In this document: positions 12,201-26,598 of the stretch, piece after piece
How positions within the stretch are numbered: position 1 is the first letter of the stretch
Layout: each line of letters starts with the position of its first letter
Origin: Lasioglossum baleicum
Lineage: Eukaryota > Arthropoda > Insecta > Hymenoptera > Halictidae
Assembly: GCF_051020765.1 (NCBI RefSeq)
Contig: NC_134935.1
Coordinates: forward strand, 18,749,742 to 18,813,741
Length of the DNA stretch: 64,000 bases
Reading direction: 5' to 3'
The notes under the pieces: model-generated
Told to the model about the DNA's origin: nothing
The model's database searches: none
The model's input: only the letters and a program-made list of their open reading frames with translations
Position numbers and translations under genes: made by a program

Positions 12201-15200
12201 CATAAAGCTTAATCGAGATAATCTACAATAATTCAATCTACCTAATAATTCAAACGATCCTAACAATGCAACGCAATTTCACATAATTTCTAATTTGGTA
12301 AAAAGAATTCGCTTTAATTTCCATGAGAAGTATTTAAAAATTGATTACACCAAGTCGGAACGTCACCTGACCGGCGCGGCGGGCTGAGGAAGAAGCGTGA
12401 GGGAAAGCGTCGCAGAAGGGGAAGGTAGAGTGGGGACACAAAATACTACAAACATTACAAAAATATCAAAATTTTGCTACATTAATTTCAGTCTACAAAA
12501 AGATTAAGAAGAGAAAGAAATTTCTATTTCAAACCTGTGTATTGCAATCGAGATGGCAAATTGTTTTTTTATTATACATAAAGACAAAGTCACAAACAAA
12601 TCGGCAGTCGTCGTCTCTGAAGGATTTACACAATACCGTTTCCTTCCTCAATCAATAAACTGCGGATTTTTATGTGAAACGAAATATTTCTAAATCAATT
12701 GTAACAGCAACAGAAATTAAACAAAACTGAACTCTTTCTTTTAATAATTTTAATAAAGCTGAAATATATATATAGTGAAGCTATTCACAGTTCCGTACAT
12801 TTCACCTATTTCACCCGGTCATAAATGCATCAAATCCGCAGTCTGCTTATGAAAATTCTCATGACGAACCACGCGGCTAGGGTTTACGTAAACCGTCGCG
12901 AAAAAATCCGTGCTACAGTAATCGTAAGTTCGGTCGGAAAAGTCTGTCGATCGGGACACGTTCGCCGAGTTGTCGGCTGGTTCGTGTGATTGCGGAAGTC
13001 GTCGATCGCCGGCCGGTTTATCCGAAATTGCTTCGCGGAGCGAAACGATCGGCGCGGCGGCGCGGCGGCGCGGCGCGCGGCGGTGAGGGAAAAAAGAACT
13101 GCGACGAGTGAAAAACGAGCTCGCTCGAAAAAATGAATTTCACCGAGCTCTCGCGCGCGGTCCGAGCTCGAATATGAATATTTTAATTACCGTCGCAGAC
13201 GTATCGGTTTTCAAGCGGGTTGTTGCCACGCACACGCGTGGACGCGGTTGTATATGTATACCGCCATGGAGGAGCCCCGGCTTTTATTTGCTGCGGCGCG
13301 CGGCGCGGCGCGGCGTGCAAGCAGAGCAGAACGGAACGCGTGCTTTCTAATTCGTAATGTCAACCGCAATGCTAATGACTTACTCGCGCGAATAAACCGC
13401 TCTGCCCCCGTCGCACGATTAATGTTTCCGGAAGCGGCCGATTACTAGCGACAACCGAATCGCGCGTAGGAGTGATGAATCGGTTATGGCGCGGCGTGGA
13501 AGCACCGGACACGGCGAAAATTACGTGCGACAGAAACGCCGCATTTCACCGCGAGCGCACAATTTACCGTAAAGACGATACAGGCTGCGATACCGACCCG
13601 CATTCTAGTTTTTCACGATGTGATTACAAGCCGATCATGCTCGCTTTGCGAATCCAGTTCTCGATAGTAGAAATGTTAATTAGGGTGTGCGGGTACCCGA
13701 AATTTCGGGATCGGGTCGGGATCCTGAATGTGTAGGTATATTGTAACAATTAGCTATTACATACCCCAATCTAGATTTCAAGAACCGAAAATATTGAGTT
13801 GGGTCAGAAACCAATTCATAAAATTTTCTCCGGTAATCCCGACATTTTTATGTCGCGTTGAGACACCCGCCCAAGGCGGCCCGACCCGACTTATTGGATC
13901 CAACGAGAGTCCGTATAGCTAAACAAAACAAGTGGTTACAATTACGAATTCTTTCTGATAATTAGACTGCTGATCTTTAAGCAATATAACAAATTTTCGC
14001 GTCGATTCCAAGACACAGAAGCTAAATAAAAATATCTTTCTTCTTTTAATTATTTTATTAAGCTGAAACTAATACGATGATGTTTTTAAATTTCTTAAAA
14101 ATGTCCACTGTTTTAAATTCTATGCATCAGTTTTTGTTATAAATGCATAAAATCCGCAGTTAATATATGTATTTGTTGGGTGCGTACTCGCTCCGTGTCT
14201 CACGAGTAGTCCCTCGAGACGGCACAGAGTCAAAGGGGATCCTCGCTCGCAGCCAACGGTTAAGCCGCGCTGTCACACGCTTCAGCCAATAATTCGGCTA
14301 GAACCAAAAGTGCCAGTGGAATAACCCAATCGGACCGCTTGCTGTCGCATTCCTTTCGAATTCCTGCCAGGAGACAACTTGTGAGGCACGGAACAGTGTG
14401 AAGTGAGCGCCTATGAACACCCTCTAAGTGTCAGCCGAGCGAAGAGAACGAATTATTCAAAGTTTCAAGTTTAAATGAATTTAGCACAACAACGACATAA
14501 CATAAAACAGCACACAGAACAACGCGCGCACGTCCTCATCGCCAAATTGTTCGCTTTGCAATTGCTATGCAATTACATAAAATGTAGCTTTATGTGCTAC
14601 ATTCAAATTCAAATATTAATGTTGTTTCAAATCCTGAGCATTAGTTAAACTGCTATTTCGTTTGGATTATATCTGTTAACGTATCAGCATACGAACTAAG
14701 GGTTAATAAGCCGAAAAAATATCGTAATAGCACCTTTAAATTCTTCCAATATCTGCGCAGTTATGTCATAAATTCATAAAAAATACAAGAAAACGTTTAC
14801 GTCTTTCTCTTTTTCTGATATCTAATTTATGAAAGCAGTACATTATTATCGTGAAAACCAGACTCGCGGACAGCGTACAACGTCCTATGAACAATTTTTT
14901 TCCAAGTTCTCGTCTGCGCAAAAAGTTCTATTTGTAAACCCCGCCGTCGTGTACGCATAATGCGTCGTCCAATGAAGCGATCAAGACAAAATATGCGGTA
15001 CCTTAATACGAAGTGTCATTATGTTGCAACAAAGTATACTTTCATCCTGTTCCCTTAATAGCAACATTAAGGTAATTCAGGCGATTCAGATTTACCATAA
15101 ACCGCGTCGCGTCGTCGCGTCGGGTGAATCATGAAAATCACCGGTTCTCCACCCATTAAATCAAAATCACCGATTCCGCGCTCCAATTTTTCCGCGACTC

Positions 15201-18200
15201 GCCGGAGAAAACCTTTTTGCGTCTGGATAGCGTTGCGTCCCCAACCCCAATTTTAGTCTCGGTTTGCGCTACGGTCGATTTAGGTAATGTCATTTTTCAG
15301 AAACTCTCCGAGTGACTCTTGAACGAATTTATTGCTTTACGGTCCGGGTATCGCTGGAAAGTATCATGACCAACTTGCGGGCATGACATAATACCGAAAA
15401 CGTCCCTAAACACATTTATTAGTCAAGGCCAATGTCCCACTGACTAAAATATTTCGGAGGATATTTTCTAGTATGCTTCTTTTCGATTCTTTTTCATCCA
15501 TGGGCGCTTATCTTGAACAATCACTATCAAAACGTCATGTACATACTATACAGAGTGTCGAAAAAATTTGCGAAAATGTTCTTCGCGGCTTTAATGATAT
15601 ATAGAATTATTAATGAAAACCACGAACCAATCAGAGCCCGGCTACAGCGGACGGATTCTGGCGCGGCGAAAGATCTCGCTGAACGTGACGTTGGCATTGG
15701 CCGAGCCGAAATCGCAAGCCCTGGAGAAAGCAGCTCGCATAATACATACAATAATTTTCAGAACGTCGCGCGTCGCGTCACGTCGGTGACGCCACAAAGA
15801 GCGAACAGTATCGCGTCCACGCGCGTAAATCAGCGGGCTTTTTGCGACGGAGGAAAAAACGCGGCCCGATCATGTCGATCGCTCGACACCGCTAATAATA
15901 CACCAAACTTTGTTCCGATCGTAATTCCGCTCGAGGCGTGCACACGGGTGTGCGCCGCGCCGCGCCGCGCCGCTGTCACTGTGCAAGAAACACGTGGAAA
16001 CACGTGTACGGCGCACACGCGTTCTTGCTGTGCTAGCGTCGTCGGTCGCGGCGGAGCGGGAGGAGGAGAAGAATGCATAATGGTTAGTGCATAGACAAGG
16101 GGCAGGGGTGGGGGGACGCAGCGATTCCGATCGCAACGCAATTAGATGAATCGATCGAGAAAAAACTTGGGCGCCGTCACCGTGGATCGCGGGGCAATTA
16201 ATCGCGAAGGCGTTCGTGTTTATCGCGAGCGTGGGGCTATCGGCGCGGTCGTTTTTTCGTCTCCTGCGATGGCCGTCCGCGGAATATCCAACGAGCGCAG
16301 GATTAAACGTGGAAGCTGCACAGCGTTTTCAACATAATTAGTCGGAAGCCATCGGAGCGAAGCGGCCAGGCTCTCCGATAAAATGGGAGGTGATCAGGGG
16401 CGACGGGGAATGGAAGTATTATTTCTAATTACGGATCGACGCGGCGGCGGTATTAATTTATCGGCGCGGCGTCCGATGGGGCCGGGCGGGGGTTGGTTCG
16501 CCGATTGGTCGAATGTTCCCCACGGAAAAACGAGCCAGCCTCTCCTCCCGCGGTTCGTTTCTCAGCTCCGCACCGCTCTGCACCGTTTCTTCGCTCGATG
16601 GATGGCTTCCGCGATGCCGTTCGTCAGCCCGAGTAACGAGCTATGGTAACCGCGTTACATTCGAGCCGAGCCACTCTCCATGAAGACGTACGAGGGAATA
16701 AACCGTTCGGAAGACCGCTTATTAACAACAGCCTCCGCTGGAAGCACGCGCGGGCTACGGTCCCGGCCAATTTTACGAGACCGCAAGGCCCCTATTCTCT
16801 TCACTCGGCGCGCGGCTAGGCTCCTTCCTCCTTTGTTTCGCGGAACGACCTCTGCCCGCCGCCGGGGATAAGCCGTCGCGTCGGCTACCTCGGGCTCCGG
16901 ATTCACCGAGCTCTATTTTCCCTTTTTTACCCCTCTATGGGAAAGTTGCTGGACGCTCGTTGCGGTCCGGTCGTAGCGATGGATTCAATTCCGACGATTG
17001 CGCACGCTTCGTTCCCCGTTTAACCTTCCGAGGGCCGCGGCCGACGCAACGCGACGTTTGTCCATTCAAAACGCTTGAATTTTCTTTACAAAAATTTCAT
17101 GGATACGGTCGCTCGCGATGATATTCGAACACTCTTTAAACAACGATAATTTTTTCATATTGTGACATACGACTTGAGTTTCTTTAAATTACAGTACCGA
17201 AAAAAACATTTTTTATACATCATTAAAAAGAGAGTTTTTTTTAATATTTTGCCTGTGCAAACCGCACTCTGATGCCTTTAATGGTTCCAAAGTTATCCAT
17301 TTCTGATTTACCACATTAACGGTTTGCGGTTCTAAATAGGTTAGTAAAGCTACCTATATGTAGAAATTGAAGACTAGAATTAAAATAGGCTGCAAGTGCC
17401 AAAATGAAAATTTCGAAGAAATTCCATGTAGAACTTGTAAGAATGCAATTTATTTCATAGTATAGAACATATAAAAAAGTGAGGAAAAAACTATTAGAAT
17501 ATGAGAAAAATGGAAAAAATGAAACTGTGTCCACTTGTCGTTTTCTTTGAAAAAGGAACAACAGTCTAACGTCAGCGAACTTTCAGCCTTATTTTCTTCC
17601 ATCAGCGTTGGTACTTGGATACAGAATTTTTGCGGAAGAAACAGTTTTTAAAACAAATGGCACTTACAGCCTTATTTAATTCTAGTCTTCGATTATACCC
17701 GAATTGAATCATGTTGTAGCAAGTTCCGAAGTAAATTAGAAAGGAAACACGTTTCAAATTACATACTCGATAGTGAGGTTCGCTACGGAGAACATGATTA
17801 ATCAACGACGAACTTATTAATGAAAAAAAATACCACCGATTCTCCGCGGAGTGAATCAAGCTTACGAAAGCGTTAATTGAGGATTACTTTCTGATTTATA
17901 CAGTCCTCCTTTGATTACACGGAGTTGTGTCCCGGTGGAACCGCGACCGGTGCCGCGGTGGTCCTTGAAAGTGGCGCAGTGATACACCATCAACCACTGC
18001 AACTGCAACTACAACAGAGCCATGCGCAAGCACAGGTGCAACGCGGAGCTTTGGTGACCTCAGCTGCGGCGAACCCGAACCCTAATCCAAATCCTCCGAG
18101 GTCACGGCCTTGGCACGATTTCGGGAGACAGAACGACGCGGATAAAATCCAGATACCAAAAATGTAAGTACATAACAATCAACTTTTAAATAAAAGCCAA

Positions 18201-21200
18201 GCTATCTTATTCCAATCTATTCCAATTTGATAATTACAACTGTCACGTGGTTAGCATGTTGACTGCTGCGGAAGAATTTTCTGTATTTCACGCAAAAGTC
18301 TTGCCATCTTGAACTGTATAAAAGTATAAACGATCGGATATGTTAAGAATTATTATTAGAGTTACTTGATATACATATAATCAAGTTTGCAACCCATTGA
18401 TATAATTTTATTCTTAATTATGACCAGACATTAACGGCGGATCTTTATGCATTTGTAGGAACAAAATCGAGAAGATGAAATTCAAAATTGTTGAAAAATT
18501 TTAAAACTTGAATATATCAATATACAATAATTTCTCCTCTATTAAAATCATTAAGGGAAGAAACTTCTATTTCTTGCAATCGATGCAGGCAATATTTATT
18601 TAGCATAAAGATCCGCAGTCTAATTATGACCATTGTTTTTAAGCAAATTGATAGAGCACACACAAGTCACGATTTACCTGGTCTATGGTAGTTCTATGGC
18701 GAATTAGAGGCACGGTAGTCAACGTGTAATTCAATCACACTGTATCTACAGCTATATTGATTTTAAAAGCTTGTTGGTGACTCGAAAACGCATCACTAGA
18801 TAAATGAAAATGCTCCAAGTCCGAAGACTTCGATGCCTGCTGAAACACGCTTGGAGACGTGAATGCTTCACCAGGCATTCAAGTCTCCACAGAGTATTAG
18901 CTCGAGGAAGAGCGTCTTGTGTTGACTTGAACACTTCGCGTCACTAGATAAGTGCGAATAACCCAAGTCCGGAAGCTGCGACTCTTGATAAAACATGCCC
19001 GGAGACTCCTCGAGTGTCTGGTAAAGCAAGCCTGTGTGTGGAGACTATGTACAACGCTTCACCAGGCATCGATACTCGATGTGAAACCGCGTTCGATCGA
19101 CGCGGACACGATCGTAGACTTTTTTAGGGAGCAAGTAGCCTACACAGGAGTTATAATAAGTCGCGGATAAGTAGGCGTTGCTACGAACAGGAGCAGAAGT
19201 GTTGCAGGCCATTCACCCAGGCCTGGCTCAGTTATCGCGGTTGGCGTGTACAACGCTGTCCCGCTTGCTCTCCGTTGGCGACCGGCGCGGCGCGATCTTG
19301 ACGGAAAAAACCACGGCAAACCCGGGCCCGGGCCGCGCCGCGTGTCGTCGCGCAGATAAAGATAATAGGTCGAGAGCAGAGCCGGTGGAAAGTTCGCCGG
19401 TTACTGCGTCGATACGACCAGAGAAAAGCTCCGCTTCCTACGGATAAGGATAATCGCCATCTATTTCGCGTCTGCGTGCTCTATATTTAGAGCCGCCTCT
19501 CGTGGTAGTCGCGTTGCACCAGAGTCTAGAGACACGGGAAGTCGACCTTGCTGCCTCCGTTTGCAAACGTTTGACGCGTTATTGTGCGTCGGGCTCGATT
19601 CTCTCTGTCTTCGACGTTGCAACGACGAACGCGTGGGACCAATCTCTGATTCCAGACCGTCCTAAACAGCGGATTTTTCGAAAAATCGGTCAAAATGTTC
19701 GCTAAAGTTTTTAACCCTTAAACTGTGAAGGGTGAACGGTCATTCTTGTCCGGATGATGTCGAACAAACTATTTGTCTGAATGTAGGATGTTCGCGGACG
19801 TACTATATGAATTTTTTCAAATATTTTTAAAAACTATTTGGTTGATCCCTAACCCGGACCGACGCAATACATCAGACACGAAAGACCTACACTACATTTT
19901 CGTTTTGAAAGTACCTACTGTAAAAACATTCACAGTCTGAGAGGGTTATGATCTACGTAAGATCATTAAGATCATACGTAAGAATAAGGCTGCAGCAGCT
20001 CCGATTCGATTACAAGTTTTTCCCCGTTGGATAACAGCAGACTGTTTACTCGGAAAAGCGTGGCGCACGGTCTGTTATATCGCGATCCCTTCTTAATGTA
20101 TGAAGATTACAGTCTTTTCGCGTCTCGCGGTACACCCGTCGCGCGTCGGTGGTTACAATCAGGCGGCGTCGTCGTTTTTTCTTGCCGCTCGCGCTCGTTG
20201 CGTCCATAAATCAGCACGGTTTGACGCGCAGTTGTCGATGGACGTCCAATTAGAGACGGTCACAGTGAAAAATTATAACAATTTTATTCACGCACGCACA
20301 CCGATCTGTCCGCAGATTCTCCGCCTATGGGTTCAAGTATCACCTGGAGTCGCCAATTAGCACGTCGCAGCGCCGCGAGGACGACAGAATCACGTACATC
20401 AACAAGGGACAATTCTACGGGATCACGCTGGAGTACGTTCCCGATCCCGACAAGCCGACCCTGAAGACTGGACAGACGGTCAAGGTGAGCGGAAACACCG
20501 ATTGCGTAGCAATTCGGCAATTTAACGAACAAGTGCCGCTCCCCGGTTACAACGTTCGTCGATCAAGCGTAATTTACAGTTGGATTGTATCATGCGTTTA
20601 TGGTAAACTTTACCATCTGCAATAGTCAATGGTCTGGAAAAGTTTGCCGGAGCTCGCCAAGATTTTTCCTCGAAATAAAATCGATTCGAAAAGTTTTCTT
20701 TCGTTCGAGAAGCCGTAGTAGCTTTGAAATCGATTTCAATCCGACTCGAGTCAATCTGTCAATCGGTCGAAGAGAATTTGCATAAACATCGGCAATCGAG
20801 CGATTCAAGATCGATCGAACCGATGAAAAAAGTCTAATATCGGATCGGGTTGTAATTATATCGCGAGGAACAAACGACACGATAAGCGGAATTAATCGTC
20901 GGCGAACGATGATTGTGAATCCGTCACGGGGAAAAACGTTAATGTCACTCGCGAGATCTTGCGATCAGAGAAATCCTCGTGATTTATCAGAGGCGTGTTG
21001 CGTTGATTCGGTTTCTCGGTTGGATGGAAATTTCAGAGATTGCAACGACCATTAACCGTATTTATTAGCCGTCGGTCTCTCGCGAGTATGTAAACCGTAT
21101 CAGCATTCTATTAAGAAAATTGAGAATTACTCTCCGCGGCGGCGCGGCGGAACGAGTGCCACAAAAACGGGCATAATCGGTTTATCGGGGGATTAATGTC

Positions 21201-21454
21201 ACACAAAACGACTGAGTGGTGGGGGCAAAAGCGAGGCACGACCGAACGCGTGTAACCACGGGCTGTGAGATAGTACATACATAGAATAGGGGGGAGACGA
21301 GTGGGGGACAAGATAGCCAGCTATCCCTCCCCCTCCCTCTCACCCTCTGCAGACCGTTCGAATCACCACGCGCGGCTGAACGCTCGATTAGCAATTAACG
21401 AGGAAGTCGTAACTCCTCCTAGCTGAGCGTAGAGAGGAGGGGTGTAGCGGGCGA

Positions 21455-21488
<34 letters not shown>

Positions 21489-24400
21489 AGGGAAAAATAA
21501 AGAATCGGCAGCTTTATCAGGATGGAAATTGCTAACGGTGCGCCGCGCTGCCAATTAGAGCCGCGAGAACAAACGACCTCGTCCGACTTCTTCTTTCGGG
21601 CTGCGCGAATTCTATCGCTCGTAGGAGTCGGCAAACGAGCGTAAACGCTTACGCGGCGGGACGCGGGTCCGGCCTATAATGCGATTTAAGAGGAATACAG
21701 TAGCAAATTTCCCGCGACGATATTACCCGAACACGCTCTCGTGCGCGTCGGCCGGTTATATTGTTTATCGCCGTTCGCCGCTTTTTCAACGATGAATCCG
21801 CGCGGCGCGCAATTCCTCGTCGAGAGGGCGGTGCGGGATTCCCTCACCCTTATTAGCCAACTTAGATTGGTCTGCGCGCTCACAACGTACACAATTGTTC
21901 CGAGTTTGAAATAACGCGAGAGTTAATAAGTGTTTAGTATTCGAACTCCCCGCTAATTGTAATTCCGCGAAAGTCGTTATACAATTCGGCGTCGCGAGAG
22001 CGCTACGCGACTCGACTCAATAATATTTGGAATGTCTTCGACACAGCGGACCACGGCAGTCTAACGAGACACATCGTAGGAAACTACACGCACTTATCGC
22101 TCCTACGTAATTCTCTTTATACCGACCAACGTGTATTCATCGAAGTCCAGATTCGAATTATATCTCGAGACACATCGTAGAGAAATCATGCGCTCATCGC
22201 CTCTACGTAATTCTCATCTGCAAGTACGCGGACTCCTTGAATTGCGGATTCGACAATTTTCATACGCATATAGTTGCACACCATTCGTGTTACGGTGCGT
22301 TCAACCACCAGTGCAACAAAATAAATTAACTCTGGTTGTTCGACAGTTAATCCAAAGTGTTCAGTTCTTTTGTGCTCGTCGCTCACTGTATATCCTCGTC
22401 AGGATAGTTCCAGTTATCCTCCTACAAGTCTTTGCATAAACAATAAGCATCGATCAAGCTGAATTTAAAGGGCCCATAAAAATGCTCTCCTAGTCTCGAG
22501 CGTCAACGAAATTAAGTTATTTTAACAATTCCGTATTCAGGGTAAACGATCTTGTGTTCGTAATTTATTCTGTGGGAACCAGGATCGATGAAAAATTCGT
22601 TCAGAAGTACCTACAACAGAGATTAGGAGAATTGACTCGAATCGAGGGGGATACAGAGTTACCCTCTCCGTTTGCCGGCAGAGTTGGGCAAAATGTAATT
22701 TCAATTACAGTTACAATTACTTGCCAATTACTGTAATTTGGAATTGCAGAAATACAATTACAATTACATGTAATTGTAATTGGAATTGTTAGTAGCAGTT
22801 ACAAGTAATTGTAGCTGGTAGCTACAGTTCCTTGTAATTCAGTTCCTTCAATTGTAATTGAAGATGTAATTAATTACTCATGTAATTAATTCCTGCCCAA
22901 CTCTGTTTGCCGGTAACGGATTAGTCATGTGACATTGTGACTCACGCACGACAGTGACGAACCGCGTCACGTGACCGGGCCGCGGCGGCGCGGAGGAGAC
23001 AAGTTTTTAATCCGGCGACACCGATTGTAAGTCGATGCTCAATTCTATCGATTTTGCGAGTTTTTCTTCGACACTTTCGCTATGCTGACCATCGGGGTGA
23101 AAATGTTTTATGAAAAACAACGTATGTAGCATCTTCGCGAAGTATCAAAACGATTTCGCAGGGGATGAACTCTGAATATTATGCTGTGTACTCTGACTCT
23201 TTAGTCTGGAACAGAGCTGTATGATCTACTGCTACTATCTCTGTCTGTATACTGAAAAAAAAAGTGGAAGCAGAAAAATCCCAGGGGGTGAGCACTCTCG
23301 TAGCCTCTCTGCTATGTAATACCAATACCCATGACAGGATTCGCGTAGTCGTCGTTTCACTATCGATTTGCGTAAAAACGTGAATTTAGTATGTGCGAGT
23401 TTGAAGTTGGTGTGCGAAACTTGTAACTTGAACCAGCTGTTCTCCGGTCTTCGCAGTAGTGTCCATCCAAGATTTTCGATATTGGCTCTATGCTGTGCTC
23501 CCGTGTTCTTTTGCCCTCCCATTAACTTCCGATCCGCCAATGGAGACAGCATTAGCCGAGTGCGTGCAATTCTTCGTCCATTCACCCGAATCAGGAAAAA
23601 TTGTCTCCGAACACGCGTCGGTCTGCGCAGTGAAGCGTGCTTCTGTCGCGACCGATGTCACGCACACGCGAGGCACGCGTTATCGCACCGGCTAGGCTCC
23701 CGGACTTTTCACCGCCTACCGTTGTCCAACGAGCGAGCCAACCAACGAACCGAACGGTTACCTGATTCTGAATTATTTGTCGACAATCTGTACCGCGCGC
23801 GCGGCCAGCCCATGAATGTTAACCCGCGAAAACGGCCCCGGGGACACGTGAAAAGAGTGTGGTTAGCCGCGAAGGTTACCCTTTTATCTGTTCCCCGCGA
23901 GTCAAACGACGCGACGCGACCTCTTCGCGAAAACAGCGAGATCGAGTGACATTCTTCGGCTGAATTACCATCCAGAAAGTCTCGAGCTAAGCTTTCTGTG
24001 ATCCGGTAGGCCCTAGGACACTGTGTGTGTGTGGTCTGCTTGATCTTTTCTCGAGACGCACGCGGTGTTACACATCGAAACCTTATATCCCGTAATTACA
24101 GACCCGGGAAGCTGTTCTGCGACCGGCAGCCATTTTGATCGGAAGAATCGTCCGTTGAAAGTGTTCAAAGGAGACGGGAGGGGGGGAGAGGCGGATAGAT
24201 AACTAGATAGGGTGCAAGGAGAAAGAGAATCGCGTCTGTCCCTCCCGATTAATCAGCATAATTGCCGTCGGACAGCGTTTTTACCCATGAATCACGCTCT
24301 CGCGAGGCGAACACGTCGCACGCCGGGGCAAAAATCGTCGTAAAGACGACTATCGTGGGATACACGCGGCTGTTTATAGGGAATTAGCAGTGTCGAATGC

Positions 24401-26511
24401 CGCGATTTATGCTACCGGATTATACGGTACCGCGTGATTTATACGCGCAGTTCCCGATCGAGCGTGTCTACGTGTCGCTGGCGATGCAAAGCTCACGCGA
24501 ATTTCGCGTGTTGCGTGCAAGTCGCCGCGCCGCGCCGCGCCGCGCCGGGTTCCGTGACGTAGTTCCGTTACCATTGTCCCGCCGCGCCGGATCCCTCTAG
24601 ACCATGGTCGTACCAACCATTGGAGGGATCAAGGCGACGCGGGGAGCTCGGACAGCGCGTGATTATCCGTAAAATTCGAAAAATCCCGGAGCGCACCGAT
24701 CTACAACCGGTCATTGATGCCTGTCGATACCGGCGGAATCTCTGTAATTTCCGTTGCATAATTGCACGCTGCCGCGCAATTTATGATGCACGAGCACAAC
24801 CGACGCGAGGCGCGACGCACAGCGGCTCTGTCGCGATCATCTAAAATCTAAACTTTCGACCGACAGAGATCGTTGCCATTCCGTCGCGCTCCCTTTCGCC
24901 TCACCCGATTATTTCCGCGAATCTCGTTAATCCCTGGCATTCCGCCTTCGTTTCGAACTTCTATTCTGCTCTGCTTCTTGTAGGGGCATACCGCGCATTT
25001 CATATCTGCTTTGGGAGAAATTTCTCAGAGAAAGGCGGCAAAGATTGCAACATGCGGTCGTCGGAAGATCAACGTAGATTTGTTGATCAAATAGCAAAAA
25101 AAACATTAATAATTTTGTTCAGTTTAAATTCAAGGTTCACTTGGTTATACTCCTTCTATGTTAATATGCATACTCTTGCCAAAGTTGCCGGTTTATGGGG
25201 CTACATAAATACAAGTATATTTAGGAACTTTTTATAAGTAAACTTTAATTTTGAAACACATGTCTGTAGACATATGACTGAATAGTTGACGGAACTTTAA
25301 AGTCGTTTTTTAACGGAACGGTTGACTCGAGAGACCCGCGGTTGTTTCAACATTTGACCTTGGGAAAACCGGTCAATGACAGTGAACCCAGCTGTGATAA
25401 TCTTTACAGATAATTTTGGTACACCCTGTACAATCATGAAAACCATCTGCCTCTCGAGCGGTAACCGACTTTTGCGAATTTCTATAACACGCGACCTCCG
25501 CGGAGTCATCAATTTGTCTCGCGATTATCGAGGTCAAGAATAATGATTCCGCGATCGTTCGTCTGCCTGTCGTGCTCGCGAGAATTGATCGGTAACCGCG
25601 CCACGATACACAGGAATCGTCTGTAATAAGCTAGGTATCCGTAGAAGCGCGGCTGCAAGTGACCGTTTCTCACGAAAATTATAATACACATAGAACTATG
25701 GCGGCGGACCCCGGTGGACATCCCGAAGCAGCCGCCATTTATCCGGCCGCGGCCGAGCGGTATTAACCGTGATAAAGTACTTACATCGTTTTCTCTGTGT
25801 TTTGTCGCGCAGAGCGTGGTAATGCTGATGTTCCGAGAAGAGAAGAGCCCCGAAGACGAAATTAAGGCGTGGCAGTTCTGGCACGGAAGGCAACATTCTG
25901 TCAAGCAACGTATTCTCGACGCTGGTAAGTAAAGCGTCGCCGGACACCATTAAGTCCTCCTCTAAATAACGTCTGCCCACTGCCCACCCATTCGCGCACT
26001 CGAGTTACATTCTAATCGGTTCACCGGATCGAAACCGAACCCTGCGCCATTTTTTCGAATATCTCAATCTCACGATTCCGTATCTTCTGCGCAAGCCGCT
26101 TCTTGGATTATGCCGCACGCTCGGTAAGATCGTATGGGAGGCGATGGATTCGAATCGTCTCACTCTTATCTCTCACTGCTGCTATCCTCCACGAATAACT
26201 CAGACCCGCTGCTCTGGTTGTTTCCTCAAATTGTAAGGAAAATTCAATCGAATCTTTAGAAAATATTGACCCTGTTATCGAGAGTGTGACTTAGGTTAGT
26301 TGACAATGAAAATTGCTGTCACTGTTGAAGGTTCCATGAAAAAAAAGTGTTTAGCCGTGAACCATAGATTTTTCAAAATTATACGGTAATCACCGTAATC
26401 TGGGTACACATAATGTGTTGATGCGTGGAACGAAAAAAGGAGAAAATTACGAATAAAATTTTAGTCGCTACACTATCGAGTCACCACAAATTAAAAAAAC
26501 CGAAAAAGGCC

Positions 26512-26598
<87 letters not shown>

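Larger units (their letters stand above)
10818..17903 (+). other. grh: grh intron 2 (7.1 kb)
   Basis: The longest intron of the gene. It holds a hAT-like element (11851-12064), two TA-flanked MITEs (12656-12845, 13963-14162), a second hAT-like copy (13681-13870), CGGCG pentamer runs near 13048-13080, 13298 and 15952, and an inverted repeat 17369-17690. No further coding exon is recognised. Confidence 0.8.
18164..20315 (+). other. grh: grh intron 3
   Basis: Contains a TA-flanked MITE (18432-18622), a diverged tandem duplication with a hairpin (18780-19085) and a piggyBac-like MITE (19711-19948). No coding exon is seen. Confidence 0.8.
20485..25812 (+). other. grh: grh intron 4 (5.3 kb)
   Basis: Holds a decayed TA-flanked MITE (about 20578-20798), a (GA)n/G-run (21455-21488), a 98-bp tandem duplication (22062-22260), a hAT MITE (22679-22905) and a CGGCG run at 24527-24547. 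No exon is seen. Confidence 0.8.

Noticed and set aside
24705..25374. Two AACCGGTC sites in grh intron 4 as Grh autoregulatory sites
   Set aside because: Such 7-8-base matches are expected several times by chance in 64 kb, and the spacing of 660 bp gives no cluster.
26515..26594. CRISPR-like array
   Set aside because: A simple GA dinucleotide tract with no spacers, and the genome is eukaryotic.
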